Shown here one piece after another: positions 8,389 to 18,520 of a DNA stretch of 64,000 bases; position 1 is the stretch's first letter, and the number at the start of each line of letters is the position of its first letter. The translations under genes were made by a program, and so were the position numbers. The notes below the pieces were generated by a model. It was not told where the DNA came from, did no database searches, and saw only the letters and a program-made list of their open reading frames with translations. The stretch spans positions 1 through 64,000 of the forward strand of contig NZ_QQBB01000002.1 in NCBI RefSeq assembly GCF_003350535.1. Direction: 5' to 3'. This DNA is from Microvirga subterranea. GTDB lineage: Bacteria > Pseudomonadota > Alphaproteobacteria > Rhizobiales > Beijerinckiaceae.

Positions 8389-8429
8389 TTCGATCCTATC
8401 TCGGGCCTTGGGGCCGACGGGACATTCAC

Positions 8430-9293
8430 ATGCAGACCATCCTCAGCATCGGGATCGACGCCTTTGCCTACGGCATGGCGCTTTTCATCATCTGCATCGG
8501 CCTGTCCCTCACCATGGGCCTCATGCGCGTGGTCAACCTCGCGCACGGCGCCTTCGCGATGATCGCCGGCTACATCGCTTCCTATGTGGCGCGCGATCTC
8601 GGCTGGGGCTATGGCTTCGCAATCATCCTGGCGGTGATCGGGACCATCATCCTGTCGATCCCGCTGGAGCGCTTTCTCTTCCGCCGCATCTACGGCAGCT
8701 CCGAGCTGACGCAGGTTCTGATGACCATCGGCATCACCTTCTGCGTCATCGGCATCACCAACTATTTCTTCGGCCCGACCCTCAAGACGATTCCGTTGCC
8801 CACCGGCCTCTCGCAGCCGGTCGATGTCGGCTTCCGCACCATCGCGGCGCACCGGCTCTTCGTCATGGCCTGCGGCCTCGTGGTCGCGGCAGGGCTCTGG
8901 TACGTGATCGAGCGGACCGCCTTCGGCATCAAGCTCCGGGCCACCGTGGACAACGCCGCCATGGCCGACGCCCTCGGGGTGAAGACGCAAGTGGTCTATG
9001 CGGTGAGCTTCGCACTCGCCATCGGCCTTGCGGCCTTCGGCGGGGTGGTCGGAGCCGAATTCCTGCCGATCGAGCCCTATTACGCGCTGCGCTACATGGT
9101 GACCTTCCTGGTCGTGGTCTCCGTCGGGGGCGCCGGCTCGATTCTGGGCGCCGTAATCGCCTGCCTCGTGCTCGGCGCCGTGGACACGACAGGGCGCTAC
9201 CTGATGCCCGATTTCGGCAACTTCTTCTTCTATGCGGCCGTCATCGCGATCGTGTGCGTCTTCCCCCGCGGCTTCTTCGGAAAGGCTCAGTGA
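8430..9293 (+). CDS. LivH-type ABC transporter permease
   Basis: 287 residues, almost wholly hydrophobic, with the LivH-type pattern: VNLAHGAFAMIAGY early, and the cytoplasmic coupling segment IKLRATVDNAAMADALGV near the middle. It forms half of the membrane channel for the aromatic-acid importer with the next gene. The ATG at 8430 begins the first membrane segment. Its TGA overlaps the next ATG (TGATG). The family names in Sinorhizobium would be PcaN or PcaV; which one applies is not clear. Confidence 0.88.
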   Translation: MQTILSIGIDAFAYGMALFIICIGLSLTMGLMRVVNLAHGAFAMIAGYIASYVARDLGWGYGFAIILAVIGTIILSIPLERFLFRRIYGSSELTQVLMTIGITFCVIGITNYFFGPTLKTIPLPTGLSQPVDVGFRTIAAHRLFVMACGLVVAAGLWYVIERTAFGIKLRATVDNAAMADALGVKTQVVYAVSFALAIGLAAFGGVVGAEFLPIEPYYALRYMVTFLVVVSVGGAGSILGAVIACLVLGAVDTTGRYLMPDFGNFFFYAAVIAIVCVFPRGFFGKAQ

Positions 9294-10306
9294 TGCAGAC
9301 CCTGGCCCAGTCTGAAAAGCTCGCTGCCGCTCCTTCCCTCGGCTCCCGGTTCCTGCGCGACGCCATCGGGATCGCGGCGATCATCGTCGCGGGGATTGCC
9401 GGCTATTTCCTGTTCCCGGACAACCTCGCGTTGCTCACCCGGGTCATTGCGGTGGGGCTTCTCGTCCTGTCGATCGATCTGATCACCGGTTATTGCGGGG
9501 TTGCGACCCTCGGCCAGGCGGCGCTCTTCGGTGCCGGCGCCTATGCGGCTGGAATCGCCTGCGTGAACGGCGTCACGGAGCCCCTGACACTGATCCTGAT
9601 CGGCGCGATCGCCGGCGCGGCGGCGGGGCTTCTCATGGGCACGATCATGCTGCGGGCCCACGGCCTCGCCCAACTCGTCCTCTCCATCGCCATCGTGCAG
9701 CTCTTCCATGAGGCCGCCAACAAGGCCTCGGCCTACACAGGCGGCAGCGACGGCCTCGCCGGCCTGATGCTGAGCCCGCTCTTCGGCATGTTCGAGTTCG
9801 ACCTCTGGGGCCAGACCGCCTACCTGTTCGGTCTTGCCCTGCTGGTCGTCGTCTTCGTCGTCCTGAAATTCGTCGTGGCCTCGCCGTTCGGCATGCTCTG
9901 CCGCGGCATCAAGGAGGACCCGGTCCGCATCGGCGCCATGGGTGCCTTCGTGTTCCCGGTGCTCCTGAAGATGTTCGTCATCTCGGGAGCGGTGGCCGGG
10001 ATGGGCGGCGCGCTCGCGGCGATCTCGACGCAGGTCGTCGGCCTCGACAGCGTGAGCTTCGAGCTGTCCGCCAATGCGCTCGTCATGCTGGTGCTCGGCG
10101 GGCTGGGGAGCCTCTACGGAGCGCTGATCGGCACGGTGATCTTCATGGGCTTCGAGCACGTGGTGTCCGCCATCAACCCGTTCCACTGGATGACTATGGT
10201 CGGTGCGCTCCTGATCGCCGTCGTCCTGGCCCTGCCGGGCGGGCTCAGCAGCATCGCGGACGCTATCCTGCCGTCGCGGGGCCGCACCAGGGGAGGGAAA
10301 GCATGA
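9293..10306 (+). CDS. LivM-type ABC transporter permease
   Basis: 337 residues with many membrane segments and the LivM hallmarks (LDLITGYCGVATLGQAAL-like region, written here as SIDLITGYCGVATLGQAA, and the coupling helix CRGIKEDPVRIGAMG). It pairs with the upstream LivH-type protein. Start and stop both overlap the neighbouring genes (TGATG upstream, ATGA downstream), so translation of the transporter genes is coupled. The final residues are a short basic cytoplasmic tail. Confidence 0.88.
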   Translation: MQTLAQSEKLAAAPSLGSRFLRDAIGIAAIIVAGIAGYFLFPDNLALLTRVIAVGLLVLSIDLITGYCGVATLGQAALFGAGAYAAGIACVNGVTEPLTLILIGAIAGAAAGLLMGTIMLRAHGLAQLVLSIAIVQLFHEAANKASAYTGGSDGLAGLMLSPLFGMFEFDLWGQTAYLFGLALLVVVFVVLKFVVASPFGMLCRGIKEDPVRIGAMGAFVFPVLLKMFVISGAVAGMGGALAAISTQVVGLDSVSFELSANALVMLVLGGLGSLYGALIGTVIFMGFEHVVSAINPFHWMTMVGALLIAVVLALPGGLSSIADAILPSRGRTRGGKA

Positions 10307-11067
10307 GCGATCTCTTCCGGGTCGAAGGCCTCACGAAGTCGTTCGGCGGACTTGCGGTCAGTCGCGACATTTCGCTGTCCATGCCGGAGGGCGAGCGGCT
10401 GGCCCTGATCGGCCCCAACGGCGCCGGCAAGACCACCTTCGTCAACCTCGTGACCGGGCAGCTCGCGCCGAGCGCGGGGCGCGTGATCCTCAACGGCGAG
10501 GACGTGACGGGTCTCGGCGCGGTCCGCCGCGTTCGGAAGGGGCTGGTGCGCACGTTCCAGGTGACGCGCCTGTTCTCCGACATGACGCCGGAAGAGCACG
10601 TGACCCTGACCGTGCTGCAGCGGGAGGGCAAGGCCTCGCGCCTCCTCGGCCGGTTCCACGGCAACTCCCAGGTTTCGGGCGAGGTCGAGAGCATCCTCGC
10701 GACCCTGGGGTTGATCGAGGTCGCACGCCGCAAGGTCCGCGAGATCGCCTACGGCCAGCAGCGTCTTTTGGAGATCGCCATCGCGCTCGCCTTGCGGCCG
10801 AAGGTGCTGCTCCTCGACGAGCCGGCGGCGGGGGTGCCGTCGAGCGACACGCCGCGCATCGAGCAGGCGCTGGAGCGTCTGCCGCCGAGCCTCGCGGTGC
10901 TGATGATCGAGCACGACATGGATCTCGTCTTCCGCTTCGCCAAGCGCGTCGTGGTGCTGGCGGCAGGCGAGATCATCTTCGAAGGATTGCCATCCGAAGT
11001 GGCGGCCGATCCGAAGGTCCGGGAAGCCTATCTGGGGAGCTATGCCAATGCCCGCAGCGTCGCTTGA
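10303..11067 (+). CDS. LivG-type ABC transporter ATPase
   Basis: 254 residues with Walker A (GPNGAGKTT), a LivG-type Q-loop region (VRTFQVTRLF), the signature YGQQRLLEIAIAL and Walker B (VLLLDEPAAG), then the His switch (MIEHDMDLVF). The signature is YGQQR rather than LSGGQ, which is common in this family. It powers uptake by the transporter encoded around it. It overlaps both neighbours, by four bases upstream and about 20 downstream. Confidence 0.88.
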   Translation: MSDLFRVEGLTKSFGGLAVSRDISLSMPEGERLALIGPNGAGKTTFVNLVTGQLAPSAGRVILNGEDVTGLGAVRRVRKGLVRTFQVTRLFSDMTPEEHVTLTVLQREGKASRLLGRFHGNSQVSGEVESILATLGLIEVARRKVREIAYGQQRLLEIAIALALRPKVLLLDEPAAGVPSSDTPRIEQALERLPPSLAVLMIEHDMDLVFRFAKRVVVLAAGEIIFEGLPSEVAADPKVREAYLGSYANARSVA

Positions 11068-11764
11068 TGTCCGCGGCCTGAGTGCCGGCTACGGGCCGAC
11101 CGTGGTCCTGGAGGATCTCTCGTTCTCCGTTCCGGCGGGTTCGCGCCTGTCGATCCTCGGCCGCAACGGCATGGGCAAGACGACACTGCTCGCGAGCCTC
11201 ATGGGAATGACCCGCCGCTATGGCGGCGAGATCCGCGTCGACGGCAGCGACATCGCCTCTGCGAAGAGCTCAGAGCGGGCCATGAGGGGCATCGGCCTCG
11301 TACCCCAGACGCGCGACATCTTCCGCTCGCTCACCGTCGAGGAGAACCTCCTCGTCGGCATCAAGGGCCGGCCGCGCAGCGTGATCGAGGAGGCCTACGA
11401 GATGTTTCCGCGCCTGAAGGAGCGGCGGCGCAATCTCGGTTGGCAGCTCTCGGGTGGCGAGCAGCAGATGCTCTCGACCGCCCGCACGATCCTGGGCCGT
11501 CCGTCCGTGCTCCTCCTCGACGAGCCGCTCGAGGGTCTGGCGCCCGTGATCTGCGACGAGCTGATGGCAGCCTTCTCGCGCCTCGCGGCAAGCGGCGAGA
11601 TGACGATCCTGCTCGTCGAGCAGCGCCTCGAAAGCGCCCTCGACTTCGCCGATTCCGTCATGATCCTGGAGCGCGGGCGCATCGTCTGGCAGGGCACCAG
11701 CGAGACCCTGCGGTCCGACCACGAACTGGTCGAGCGTTATATCGGCGTCGGCTCCCTGCACTGA
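11048..11764 (+). CDS. LivF-type ABC transporter ATPase
   Basis: 238 residues with Walker A (GRNGMGKTT), Q-loop (GLVPQTRDIF), signature (LSGGEQQM), Walker B (VLLLDEPLEG) and His-switch region. Two ATGs compete: 11042 is only three bases after GGGGAGC, whereas 11048 has better spacing and was chosen; the difference is two residues. It is the last of the five transporter genes. pcaD begins eight bases after its stop, joining uptake and catabolism in one transcript. Confidence 0.87.
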   Translation: MPAASLDVRGLSAGYGPTVVLEDLSFSVPAGSRLSILGRNGMGKTTLLASLMGMTRRYGGEIRVDGSDIASAKSSERAMRGIGLVPQTRDIFRSLTVEENLLVGIKGRPRSVIEEAYEMFPRLKERRRNLGWQLSGGEQQMLSTARTILGRPSVLLLDEPLEGLAPVICDELMAAFSRLAASGEMTILLVEQRLESALDFADSVMILERGRIVWQGTSETLRSDHELVERYIGVGSLH

Positions 11765-11772
11765 GAGACACC

Positions 11773-12567
11773 ATGGCTTTCACCCGCGCAAACGGCATCG
11801 TCCTCCACTATCAGGTCCAGGGCCGCGCGGACGGTCCGACCCTGGTGTTCCTGAATTCGCTCGGAAGCGACATGCGCATCTGGCAGGAGGTGGTCCCGGC
11901 CTTCGCCGACCGCTTCCGGATCGTGCTCTACGACAAGCGCGGCCACGGCCTGTCGGACGCTCCGCCGGCGCCGTACACCATCGACGATCATGCGGACGAT
12001 CTGCTGGCGCTGCTCGACCACCTCGGGGTGAGGAGCGCCTCTCTCATCGGCCTCTCCGTCGGCGGCATGATCGCACAGCGGCTCGCCGTCCGCACGCCTG
12101 AGCGCGTCGAGGCGCTCGTCCTCTGCGACACGGCCGCCAAGATCGGAACGCCGGAGATGTGGAGCGAGCGCATTGGCGCCGTCGAACGCGCCGGAATCGG
12201 GTCGATCGCCGACCGCATCCTGGACCGATGGTTCACGCCGGCGTTCCGCGAGACGCGCGACGAGGACTTCACCGGCTGGAAGAACATGCTGGTCCGTACG
12301 CCAGCCCACGGCTATGCGGGGACCTGCGCGTCGATCCGGGATGCCGATCTGACGGCCGATGCGGGCAGGATCACGGCGCCGACGCTCTGCGTGGTCGGCG
12401 ATCAGGACGGCTCCACGCCGCCGGATCTGGTGCGGACCACCGCCGATCTCATTCCCGGTGCGCGCTTCGAGATCATCCGCGATGCGGGACACATTCCCTG
12501 CATCGAACAACCTGCGGCGTTGATCGACTTGGTCGAGCGCCATCTTCGGGAGGCTGGACGTGGCTGA
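11773..12567 (+). CDS. pcaD: 3-oxoadipate enol-lactonase
   Basis: 264 residues with the alpha/beta-hydrolase fold: oxyanion region FLNSLGSDMRIW, nucleophile elbow GLSVGGM, acid in VVGDQDGSTPP, and His in RDAGHIPCIEQP. It hydrolyses 3-oxoadipate enol-lactone to 3-oxoadipate in the cytoplasm. It lies between transporter genes and pcaC, and its end overlaps pcaC by eight bases. Family, length and position all agree. Confidence 0.93.
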   Translation: MAFTRANGIVLHYQVQGRADGPTLVFLNSLGSDMRIWQEVVPAFADRFRIVLYDKRGHGLSDAPPAPYTIDDHADDLLALLDHLGVRSASLIGLSVGGMIAQRLAVRTPERVEALVLCDTAAKIGTPEMWSERIGAVERAGIGSIADRILDRWFTPAFRETRDEDFTGWKNMLVRTPAHGYAGTCASIRDADLTADAGRITAPTLCVVGDQDGSTPPDLVRTTADLIPGARFEIIRDAGHIPCIEQPAALIDLVERHLREAGRG

Positions 12568-12985
12568 AACGGACAAGAGCGAACGCTACAAGGCCGGCAT
12601 GGCGGTCCGCCGCCAGGTTCTCGGCGACGCGCACGTGGACCGCGCGACGGCCCAGATGACCGCATTCGATGAGGATTTCCAGACCTTCATCACCGAAGGG
12701 GCCTGGGGATCCGTGTGGTCGCGTCCCGGCTTCACCAAGCGGGAGCGCTCGATCGTCACCATCGCGCTGCTCGCGGCGCTCGGCCAGGACGAGGAGGTCG
12801 CCATGCACGTGCGCGCGACCCGCAACACCGGCGCGACCAAGGAAGATATCAAGGAAGCGCTTCTCCATGTGGCGGTCTATGCGGGCGTTCCCGCGGCCAA
12901 CCACGCCTTCAAGATCGTCAAGAAGGCCTTTGCGGAGATGGAGACGGCAGCAGGCACGTCACAGGGGCAAACCGAACCGCGCTGA
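12560..12985 (+). CDS. pcaC: 4-carboxymuconolactone decarboxylase
   Basis: 141 residues starting at GTG with GGGAGG upstream, inside the end of pcaD. The CMD/AhpD-like helical fold is seen in [18 protein letters not shown] followed by [17 protein letters not shown]. It decarboxylates gamma-carboxymuconolactone to 3-oxoadipate enol-lactone, the substrate of PcaD. In some bacteria the two are fused (PcaL); here they are separate but overlapping genes. Confidence 0.93.
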   Translation: MAETDKSERYKAGMAVRRQVLGDAHVDRATAQMTAFDEDFQTFITEGAWGSVWSRPGFTKRERSIVTIALLAALGQDEEVAMHVRATRNTGATKEDIKEALLHVAVYAGVPAANHAFKIVKKAFAEMETAAGTSQGQTEPR

Positions 12986-13016
12986 GGCATCGGCGCATTT
13001 GGACGGGATGGCAGAC

Positions 13017-13742
13017 ATGGTGGATCAAGGACCTTTCTTTCAGCGTGACCGGGACTGGCATCCGCCGGCCTTCACGCCGCAGTACAAGACATCGGTGCTG
13101 CGCTCGCCGCAGCAGGCGCTCCTGTCGCTCGAGAACACCATCTCGGAGATGACCGGGCCGGTCTTCGGGCATGACAAGATCGGGCCGCTCGACAACGACC
13201 TGATCCGGAACTACGTCCAAACCGGTGAACCGATCGGCCAGCGCATCATCGTCTATGGACGCGTGCTGGACGAGAATGCCCGGCCCGTTCCCGGCGCGCT
13301 GGTCGAGTTCTGGCAGGCCAATGCGGGCGGCCGCTACCGGCACAAGAAGGAAACGTACCTCGCTCCCATTGATCCGAATTTCGGCGGCTGCGGCCGCACG
13401 ATTACGGACGAGGAGGGGCGTTACCGGTTCCGCACGATCAAGCCGGGCGCCTATCCGTGGCCGAACGGCGTCAACGACTGGCGCCCCGCGCATATCCACT
13501 TCTCAATCTTCGGCCACGCCTTCGCGCAGCGGCTGATCACGCAGATGTACTTCGAGGGCGATCCGATGATCTGGCAGTGCCCGATCGTCTCGACGATCCC
13601 CGACCAGGCCGCCATCGAGCAACTCGTCGCGGCGCTCGACCGCAACAACACGCTGCCGATGGATGCGCTCGCCTACAAGTTCGACATCGTCCTGCGCGGG
13701 CGCCGTTCGACCATGTTCGAGAACCGGATGGAGGGGAACTGA
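13017..13742 (+). CDS. pcaH: Protocatechuate 3,4-dioxygenase, beta subunit
   Basis: 241 residues. The intradiol dioxygenase iron ligands are visible as Tyr107 (GRYRHK), Tyr146 (GAYPWPN), His159 and His161 (RPAHIHFS). With PcaG it opens the ring of protocatechuate to 3-carboxy-cis,cis-muconate. ATGs at 13008 and 13017 are both in frame; 13017 has GGACGGG at proper spacing and was chosen, 13008 would add MAD. The TGA overlaps the pcaG ATG. Confidence 0.94.
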   Translation: MVDQGPFFQRDRDWHPPAFTPQYKTSVLRSPQQALLSLENTISEMTGPVFGHDKIGPLDNDLIRNYVQTGEPIGQRIIVYGRVLDENARPVPGALVEFWQANAGGRYRHKKETYLAPIDPNFGGCGRTITDEEGRYRFRTIKPGAYPWPNGVNDWRPAHIHFSIFGHAFAQRLITQMYFEGDPMIWQCPIVSTIPDQAAIEQLVAALDRNNTLPMDALAYKFDIVLRGRRSTMFENRMEGN

Positions 13743-14368
13743 TGGTTCAGAAGCTCGGATTTTTGAAGGAATCGCCCTCCCAGACCGCGGGACCCTACGT
13801 CCATATCGGCACGACCCCGAACTGGGTCGAGATCACCGGCGTCTGGAAGGAGGATCTCGGCCTCGTGCTGGTCGGCCCCGAGACGAAGGGCGAGCGGATC
13901 ATCGTCAAGGGGCATGTCTACGACGGCGCCGGCGATCCGCTGAAGGACGCTCTCATCGAGATCTGGCAGGCAGATGCGGAGGGCTTCTACAACAGCCCGC
14001 AGGAGCGCCGCGGGCGCGCCGACCCGAACTTCGCCGGCTGGGGCCGCCAGCCTGCCGACGGCGTCACCGGCGAGTACAAGTTCGAGACGATCAAGCCGGG
14101 ACGCGTTCCCTACAAGGACGGGCGCCTGATGGCGCCGCACATCACGTTCTGGATCGTGGCGCGCGGCATCAATATCGGCCTCCACACGCGCATGTACTTC
14201 GGCGACGAGGATGCGGCGAACGCCGAGTGCCCGGTCCTGGCGCGCATCGCCCACAAGGCGCGCATCCCGACGCTCGTCGCCACGCGCGGCGTGGAGAACG
14301 GCCTGCCGACCTACACCTTCGACATCCATCTCCAGGGTGAGAAGGAAACTGTGTTCTTCGACATCTGA
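13742..14368 (+). CDS. pcaG: Protocatechuate 3,4-dioxygenase, alpha subunit
   Basis: 208 residues of the intradiol dioxygenase fold, starting QKLGFLKESPSQTAGPYVHIG, a typical alpha-subunit N-terminus (first residues shown only). It lacks the full set of iron-ligand Tyr and His, as expected for the structural alpha subunit (the equivalent of the beta RPAHIHF is MAPHITFW). It forms the alpha-beta complex with PcaH. Its start overlaps the pcaH stop, favouring equal production. Confidence 0.94.
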   Translation: MVQKLGFLKESPSQTAGPYVHIGTTPNWVEITGVWKEDLGLVLVGPETKGERIIVKGHVYDGAGDPLKDALIEIWQADAEGFYNSPQERRGRADPNFAGWGRQPADGVTGEYKFETIKPGRVPYKDGRLMAPHITFWIVARGINIGLHTRMYFGDEDAANAECPVLARIAHKARIPTLVATRGVENGLPTYTFDIHLQGEKETVFFDI

Positions 14369-14388
14369 TCGTGAGCTGAAAACTGAAA

Positions 14389-15234
14389 ATGGCCAAGTTC
14401 CAGAGCCTCAAGGAGGCCGTTGCCGAGAACCTGCGCGACGGCGATACCGTCGCGTTCGAAGGGTTCACCCATCTCATCCCGCATGCGGCCGCCCACGAGG
14501 TCATCCGCCAGGGCCGCAAGGACCTGACCCTGATCCGCATGACGCCGGACATTATCTATGACCAGATGATCGGCATGGGGCTCGCCAAGAAGGTGATCTT
14601 CTCCTATGCGGGCAATCCCGGCGTCGGTCTCCTGCGCCGCATGCGCGACGCCATCGAGAACGGCTGGCCGCGCGCCATTGAGACCGTGGAGCACAGCCAC
14701 GCCGCGATGGCGAACGCCTACGAGGCGGGCGCCGCGGGGCTTCCCTGCGCGGTGTTCCGCGGCTATCGCGGAGCCGGCCTCAAGGAGGTCAATCCGGCCA
14801 TCAAGAGCGTGACCTGCCCGTTCACGGGCGAGGAGCTCGCAGCCGTTCCCGCGCACCGGCCGGACGTGACCTTTATCCATGCCCAGAAGGCCAACCGGCG
14901 CGGCGACGTCCTGGTCGAGGGCATCATTGGCGTGCAGAAGGAGGCGGTGCTCGCCGCCAAGCGCGCCATCGTCACGGTCGAGGAGATCGTGGACGATTTC
15001 GAGGGGCTGCATCCGAACCTCTGCGTGCTGCCGCACTGGACGATCACGTCGATCGTGCACGTGCCGGGCGGAGCGCATCCGTCCTATACGCACGGCTACT
15101 ACGACCGTGACAATGCGGCCTATCTCGAATGGGACAAGATCTCGGCCGATCGCGACCTGTTCACGCAGTGGATGAAAGACAACGTGCTCGCCGTGGGCTC
15201 CGAGGCCTTCGCGGCCCGCGTCAAGGGAATGTGA
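14389..15234 (+). CDS. pcaI: 3-oxoadipate CoA-transferase, subunit A (CatI/glutaconate-transferase type)
   Basis: 281 residues. The N-terminus (GDTVAFEGFTHLIPHAAAHEVIRQG, shown shortened as AFEGFTHLIPHAA) matches the alpha subunits of the glutaconate CoA-transferase-like family, as in CatI, and is longer than the roughly 230-residue SCOT-type PcaI. With the next gene product it moves CoA from succinyl-CoA to 3-oxoadipate. The place between pcaG and the thiolase gene supports the assignment. The subfamily call is from memory of both sequence types. Confidence 0.88.
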   Translation: MAKFQSLKEAVAENLRDGDTVAFEGFTHLIPHAAAHEVIRQGRKDLTLIRMTPDIIYDQMIGMGLAKKVIFSYAGNPGVGLLRRMRDAIENGWPRAIETVEHSHAAMANAYEAGAAGLPCAVFRGYRGAGLKEVNPAIKSVTCPFTGEELAAVPAHRPDVTFIHAQKANRRGDVLVEGIIGVQKEAVLAAKRAIVTVEEIVDDFEGLHPNLCVLPHWTITSIVHVPGGAHPSYTHGYYDRDNAAYLEWDKISADRDLFTQWMKDNVLAVGSEAFAARVKGM

Positions 15235-15243
15235 GACAGCCAG

Positions 15244-16023
15244 ATGCCCGACTTTACTCCCACCGAGATGATGACCATCGCGGCCGCGCGTGCGCTGTCG
15301 AACGAGGACGTGTGCTTCGTCGGCATCGGTGCACCGTCCGCCGCCTGCAACGTCGCGCGCCTCACCCATGCGCCTGACGTCACCCTCATCTACGAAAGCG
15401 GCACCATCGGCACCGCGCCCGACGTGTTGCCTCTGTCGATCGGCGACGGCGAGCTCTGCGAGACGGCGGTGGCCACCGTGTCGGTGCCGGAGATGTTCCG
15501 CTACTGGCTCCAGGGAGGACGCATCTCCATCGGCTTCCTGGGCGCCGCCCAGCTCGACCGCTTCGGCAACATCAACACCACCGTGATCGGCGACTACAAC
15601 AAGCCGAAAGTGCGCCTGCCAGGTGGCGGCGGCGCTCCGGAGATCGCGACCTCGTGCCAGGAGGTCTACATCACCATGAAGCAGTCGACCCGCGGCATGG
15701 TGGAGAAGATCGACTTCTTCACCTCCTTCGGCCACGGCGAAGGCGGCAATGACCGTGAGCGCCTCGGCATCACCACGAAGGGCCCGACGCTGCTCATCAC
15801 AGACCTCGCGGTCTGGAAGCCCGATCCGGTCACGAAGGAGTTCACCGTCGTGTCGATGCATCCGGGCGTGACCCGCGAGCAGGTGCAGGAGACCTGCGGC
15901 TGGAAGGTTCGCTTCGCCGACAACGTCGAGGAGACGCCTCCGCCGACCGAGCTCGAGCTCAAGACCCTGCGCGATCTTCAGGCGCGCACCGAAAAGGCCC
16001 ACGGCGGCAAGAAGGAAGCGTGA
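15244..16023 (+). CDS. pcaJ: 3-oxoadipate CoA-transferase, subunit B (CatJ type)
   Basis: 259 residues. LIYESGTIGT holds the presumed catalytic Glu that forms the CoA thioester, and GAAQLDRFGNINTTVIG plus RLPGGGGAPEI are beta-subunit motifs. The protein pairs with the upstream subunit. It begins nine bases after pcaI and ends three bases before the pcaF ATG, with an AAGGAAG in its last codons serving pcaF. The lysine-rich C-terminus (HGGKKEA) is unremarkable. Confidence 0.9.
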   Translation: MPDFTPTEMMTIAAARALSNEDVCFVGIGAPSAACNVARLTHAPDVTLIYESGTIGTAPDVLPLSIGDGELCETAVATVSVPEMFRYWLQGGRISIGFLGAAQLDRFGNINTTVIGDYNKPKVRLPGGGGAPEIATSCQEVYITMKQSTRGMVEKIDFFTSFGHGEGGNDRERLGITTKGPTLLITDLAVWKPDPVTKEFTVVSMHPGVTREQVQETCGWKVRFADNVEETPPPTELELKTLRDLQARTEKAHGGKKEA

Positions 16024-16025
16024 TC

Positions 16026-17231
<1,206 letters not shown>

Positions 17232-17240
17232 GCTCCCGCC

Positions 17241-18302
17241 ATGACGATGCCGGCGCCATCCCCCACGCTCCTCGACTCCCTCACCGGAGACGAGGAGATC
17301 GGCGGCTTCTTCACCAGGGAGGCCGAACTTTTCGCCATGCTGCAGGTGGAGGAGGCGCTCGCCGGCGCCGAGGCCGATGTCGGCCTCATCGACAGGGAAG
17401 CCTTGGGCGCCGTTGCGGAAGCCTGCCGCACCTTCAAGCCGGACTGGGAGCGGCTCGCCCGAGGGCTCGCGCAGGACGGCGTGGTGGTGCCGGAATTCGT
17501 CAAACAATTGCGCGGGGCGGTAGGACAAACTCATGCCAAGGCCGTTCACTTCGGGGCGACGAGCCAGGACGTGATCGACACGGCGCTGGTCCTGCGCCTG
17601 AAGGGAGCGGTGCAGGTTTATCTCCGCCGCCTCGACGGATTGCTCCAGGCTCTCCACGCCTTGAAGGCCCGGGACGGCGCCGTGCGGCTCATGGCCCATA
17701 CCCGGATGCAGCAGGCGCTGCCCTTCACGGCCGCCGACAAGATCGACACCTGGCTCCAGCCGCTGGAGCGGCACAGGGAGGCGCTCGCGGAATTCTCGCC
17801 GCGGCTCCTCGCGGTCCAGCTCGGCGGACCAGTCGGCACCCGGGCGGAGCTGAAGGGGCATGGCGACGCCGTCGCCGACCTCATGGCTGAACGCCTGGGC
17901 CTTGCCTATGCGCCGCAATGGCATTCCCAGCGGGACCGGATCGGCGAGTTCGGCTCCTGGATCTCGCTCCTGTCCGGCACCCTCGGCAAGATCGGTCAGG
18001 ACGTCGCCCTCATGGCGCAGAACGAGGTCGGCGAGGTCCGGCTTGCCACCGGCGGCGGCTCCTCGGCGATGCCGCACAAGTCGAACCCGGTCCCTGCCGA
18101 GGTGCTGGTGACGCTCGCCCGGTTCAATGCGGGCCTCCTCGGAACCCTGCACCAGGCGCTCGTCCACGAGAACGAGCGCTCCGGAGCCGCCTGGACCCTC
18201 GAATGGCTCGTGCTGCCGCAGATGGCCGTGTCCACCGGCGCCGGGCTGAGGCTGGCGCAGGATCTGGTCGGGAAGCTGACCTTCCAATCCTCCGTGACGT
18301 AG
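17241..18302 (+). CDS. pcaB: 3-carboxy-cis,cis-muconate cycloisomerase
   Basis: 353 residues of the fumarase/aspartase superfamily: THAKAVHFGATSQDVIDTA, LAHTRMQQALPFT-like segment (here MAHTRMQQALPFT) and the signature SSAMPHKSNPVPAEVL. It lactonises the ring-opened product of PcaHG to 4-carboxymuconolactone. At 353 residues it is shorter than the roughly 450-residue pseudomonad enzymes, as is common in alphaproteobacteria. It is the last gene of the operon, nine bases after pcaF. Confidence 0.92.
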   Translation: MTMPAPSPTLLDSLTGDEEIGGFFTREAELFAMLQVEEALAGAEADVGLIDREALGAVAEACRTFKPDWERLARGLAQDGVVVPEFVKQLRGAVGQTHAKAVHFGATSQDVIDTALVLRLKGAVQVYLRRLDGLLQALHALKARDGAVRLMAHTRMQQALPFTAADKIDTWLQPLERHREALAEFSPRLLAVQLGGPVGTRAELKGHGDAVADLMAERLGLAYAPQWHSQRDRIGEFGSWISLLSGTLGKIGQDVALMAQNEVGEVRLATGGGSSAMPHKSNPVPAEVLVTLARFNAGLLGTLHQALVHENERSGAAWTLEWLVLPQMAVSTGAGLRLAQDLVGKLTFQSSVT

Positions 18303-18310
18303 CGCTCCCG

Positions 18311-18478
18311 TCAGGCATCGCCGACAATCACGGTGATGCGGCCGCTGCCGCCGCAATCCGGACAGGCCTTGTGCCCGATCTCGCCGGAGCCGTTGCAGGT
18401 CGGGCAGATATCTTCGCCCGTCTGCTTCGTGCCGCTCACGTCCTCGTCGCCTGGGTTCTTCCGCTCGGTCTCGGCCAT
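18311..18478 (-). CDS. Tiny DnaJ-type zinc-motif protein (55 residues)
   Basis: A 55-residue reading frame with AAGGAG eight bases before its ATG. It has two CxxCxGxG repeats, CPTCNGSG and CPDCGGSG, the zinc-binding unit of DnaJ, without any J domain. The N-terminus is charged (MAETERKNPGDED). Two such repeats could bind one zinc ion; function unknown, perhaps a small chaperone or redox helper. It lies on the minus strand, eight bases past the pcaB stop, downstream of the AraC-type regulator, with which it may be co-transcribed. Confidence 0.75.
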   Translation of the reverse strand: MAETERKNPGDEDVSGTKQTGEDICPTCNGSGEIGHKACPDCGGSGRITVIVGDA

Positions 18479-18520
18479 GGATGTCTCCTTTTCGGGAGAA
18501 CGTCGGGACCCGGCCTCGGT

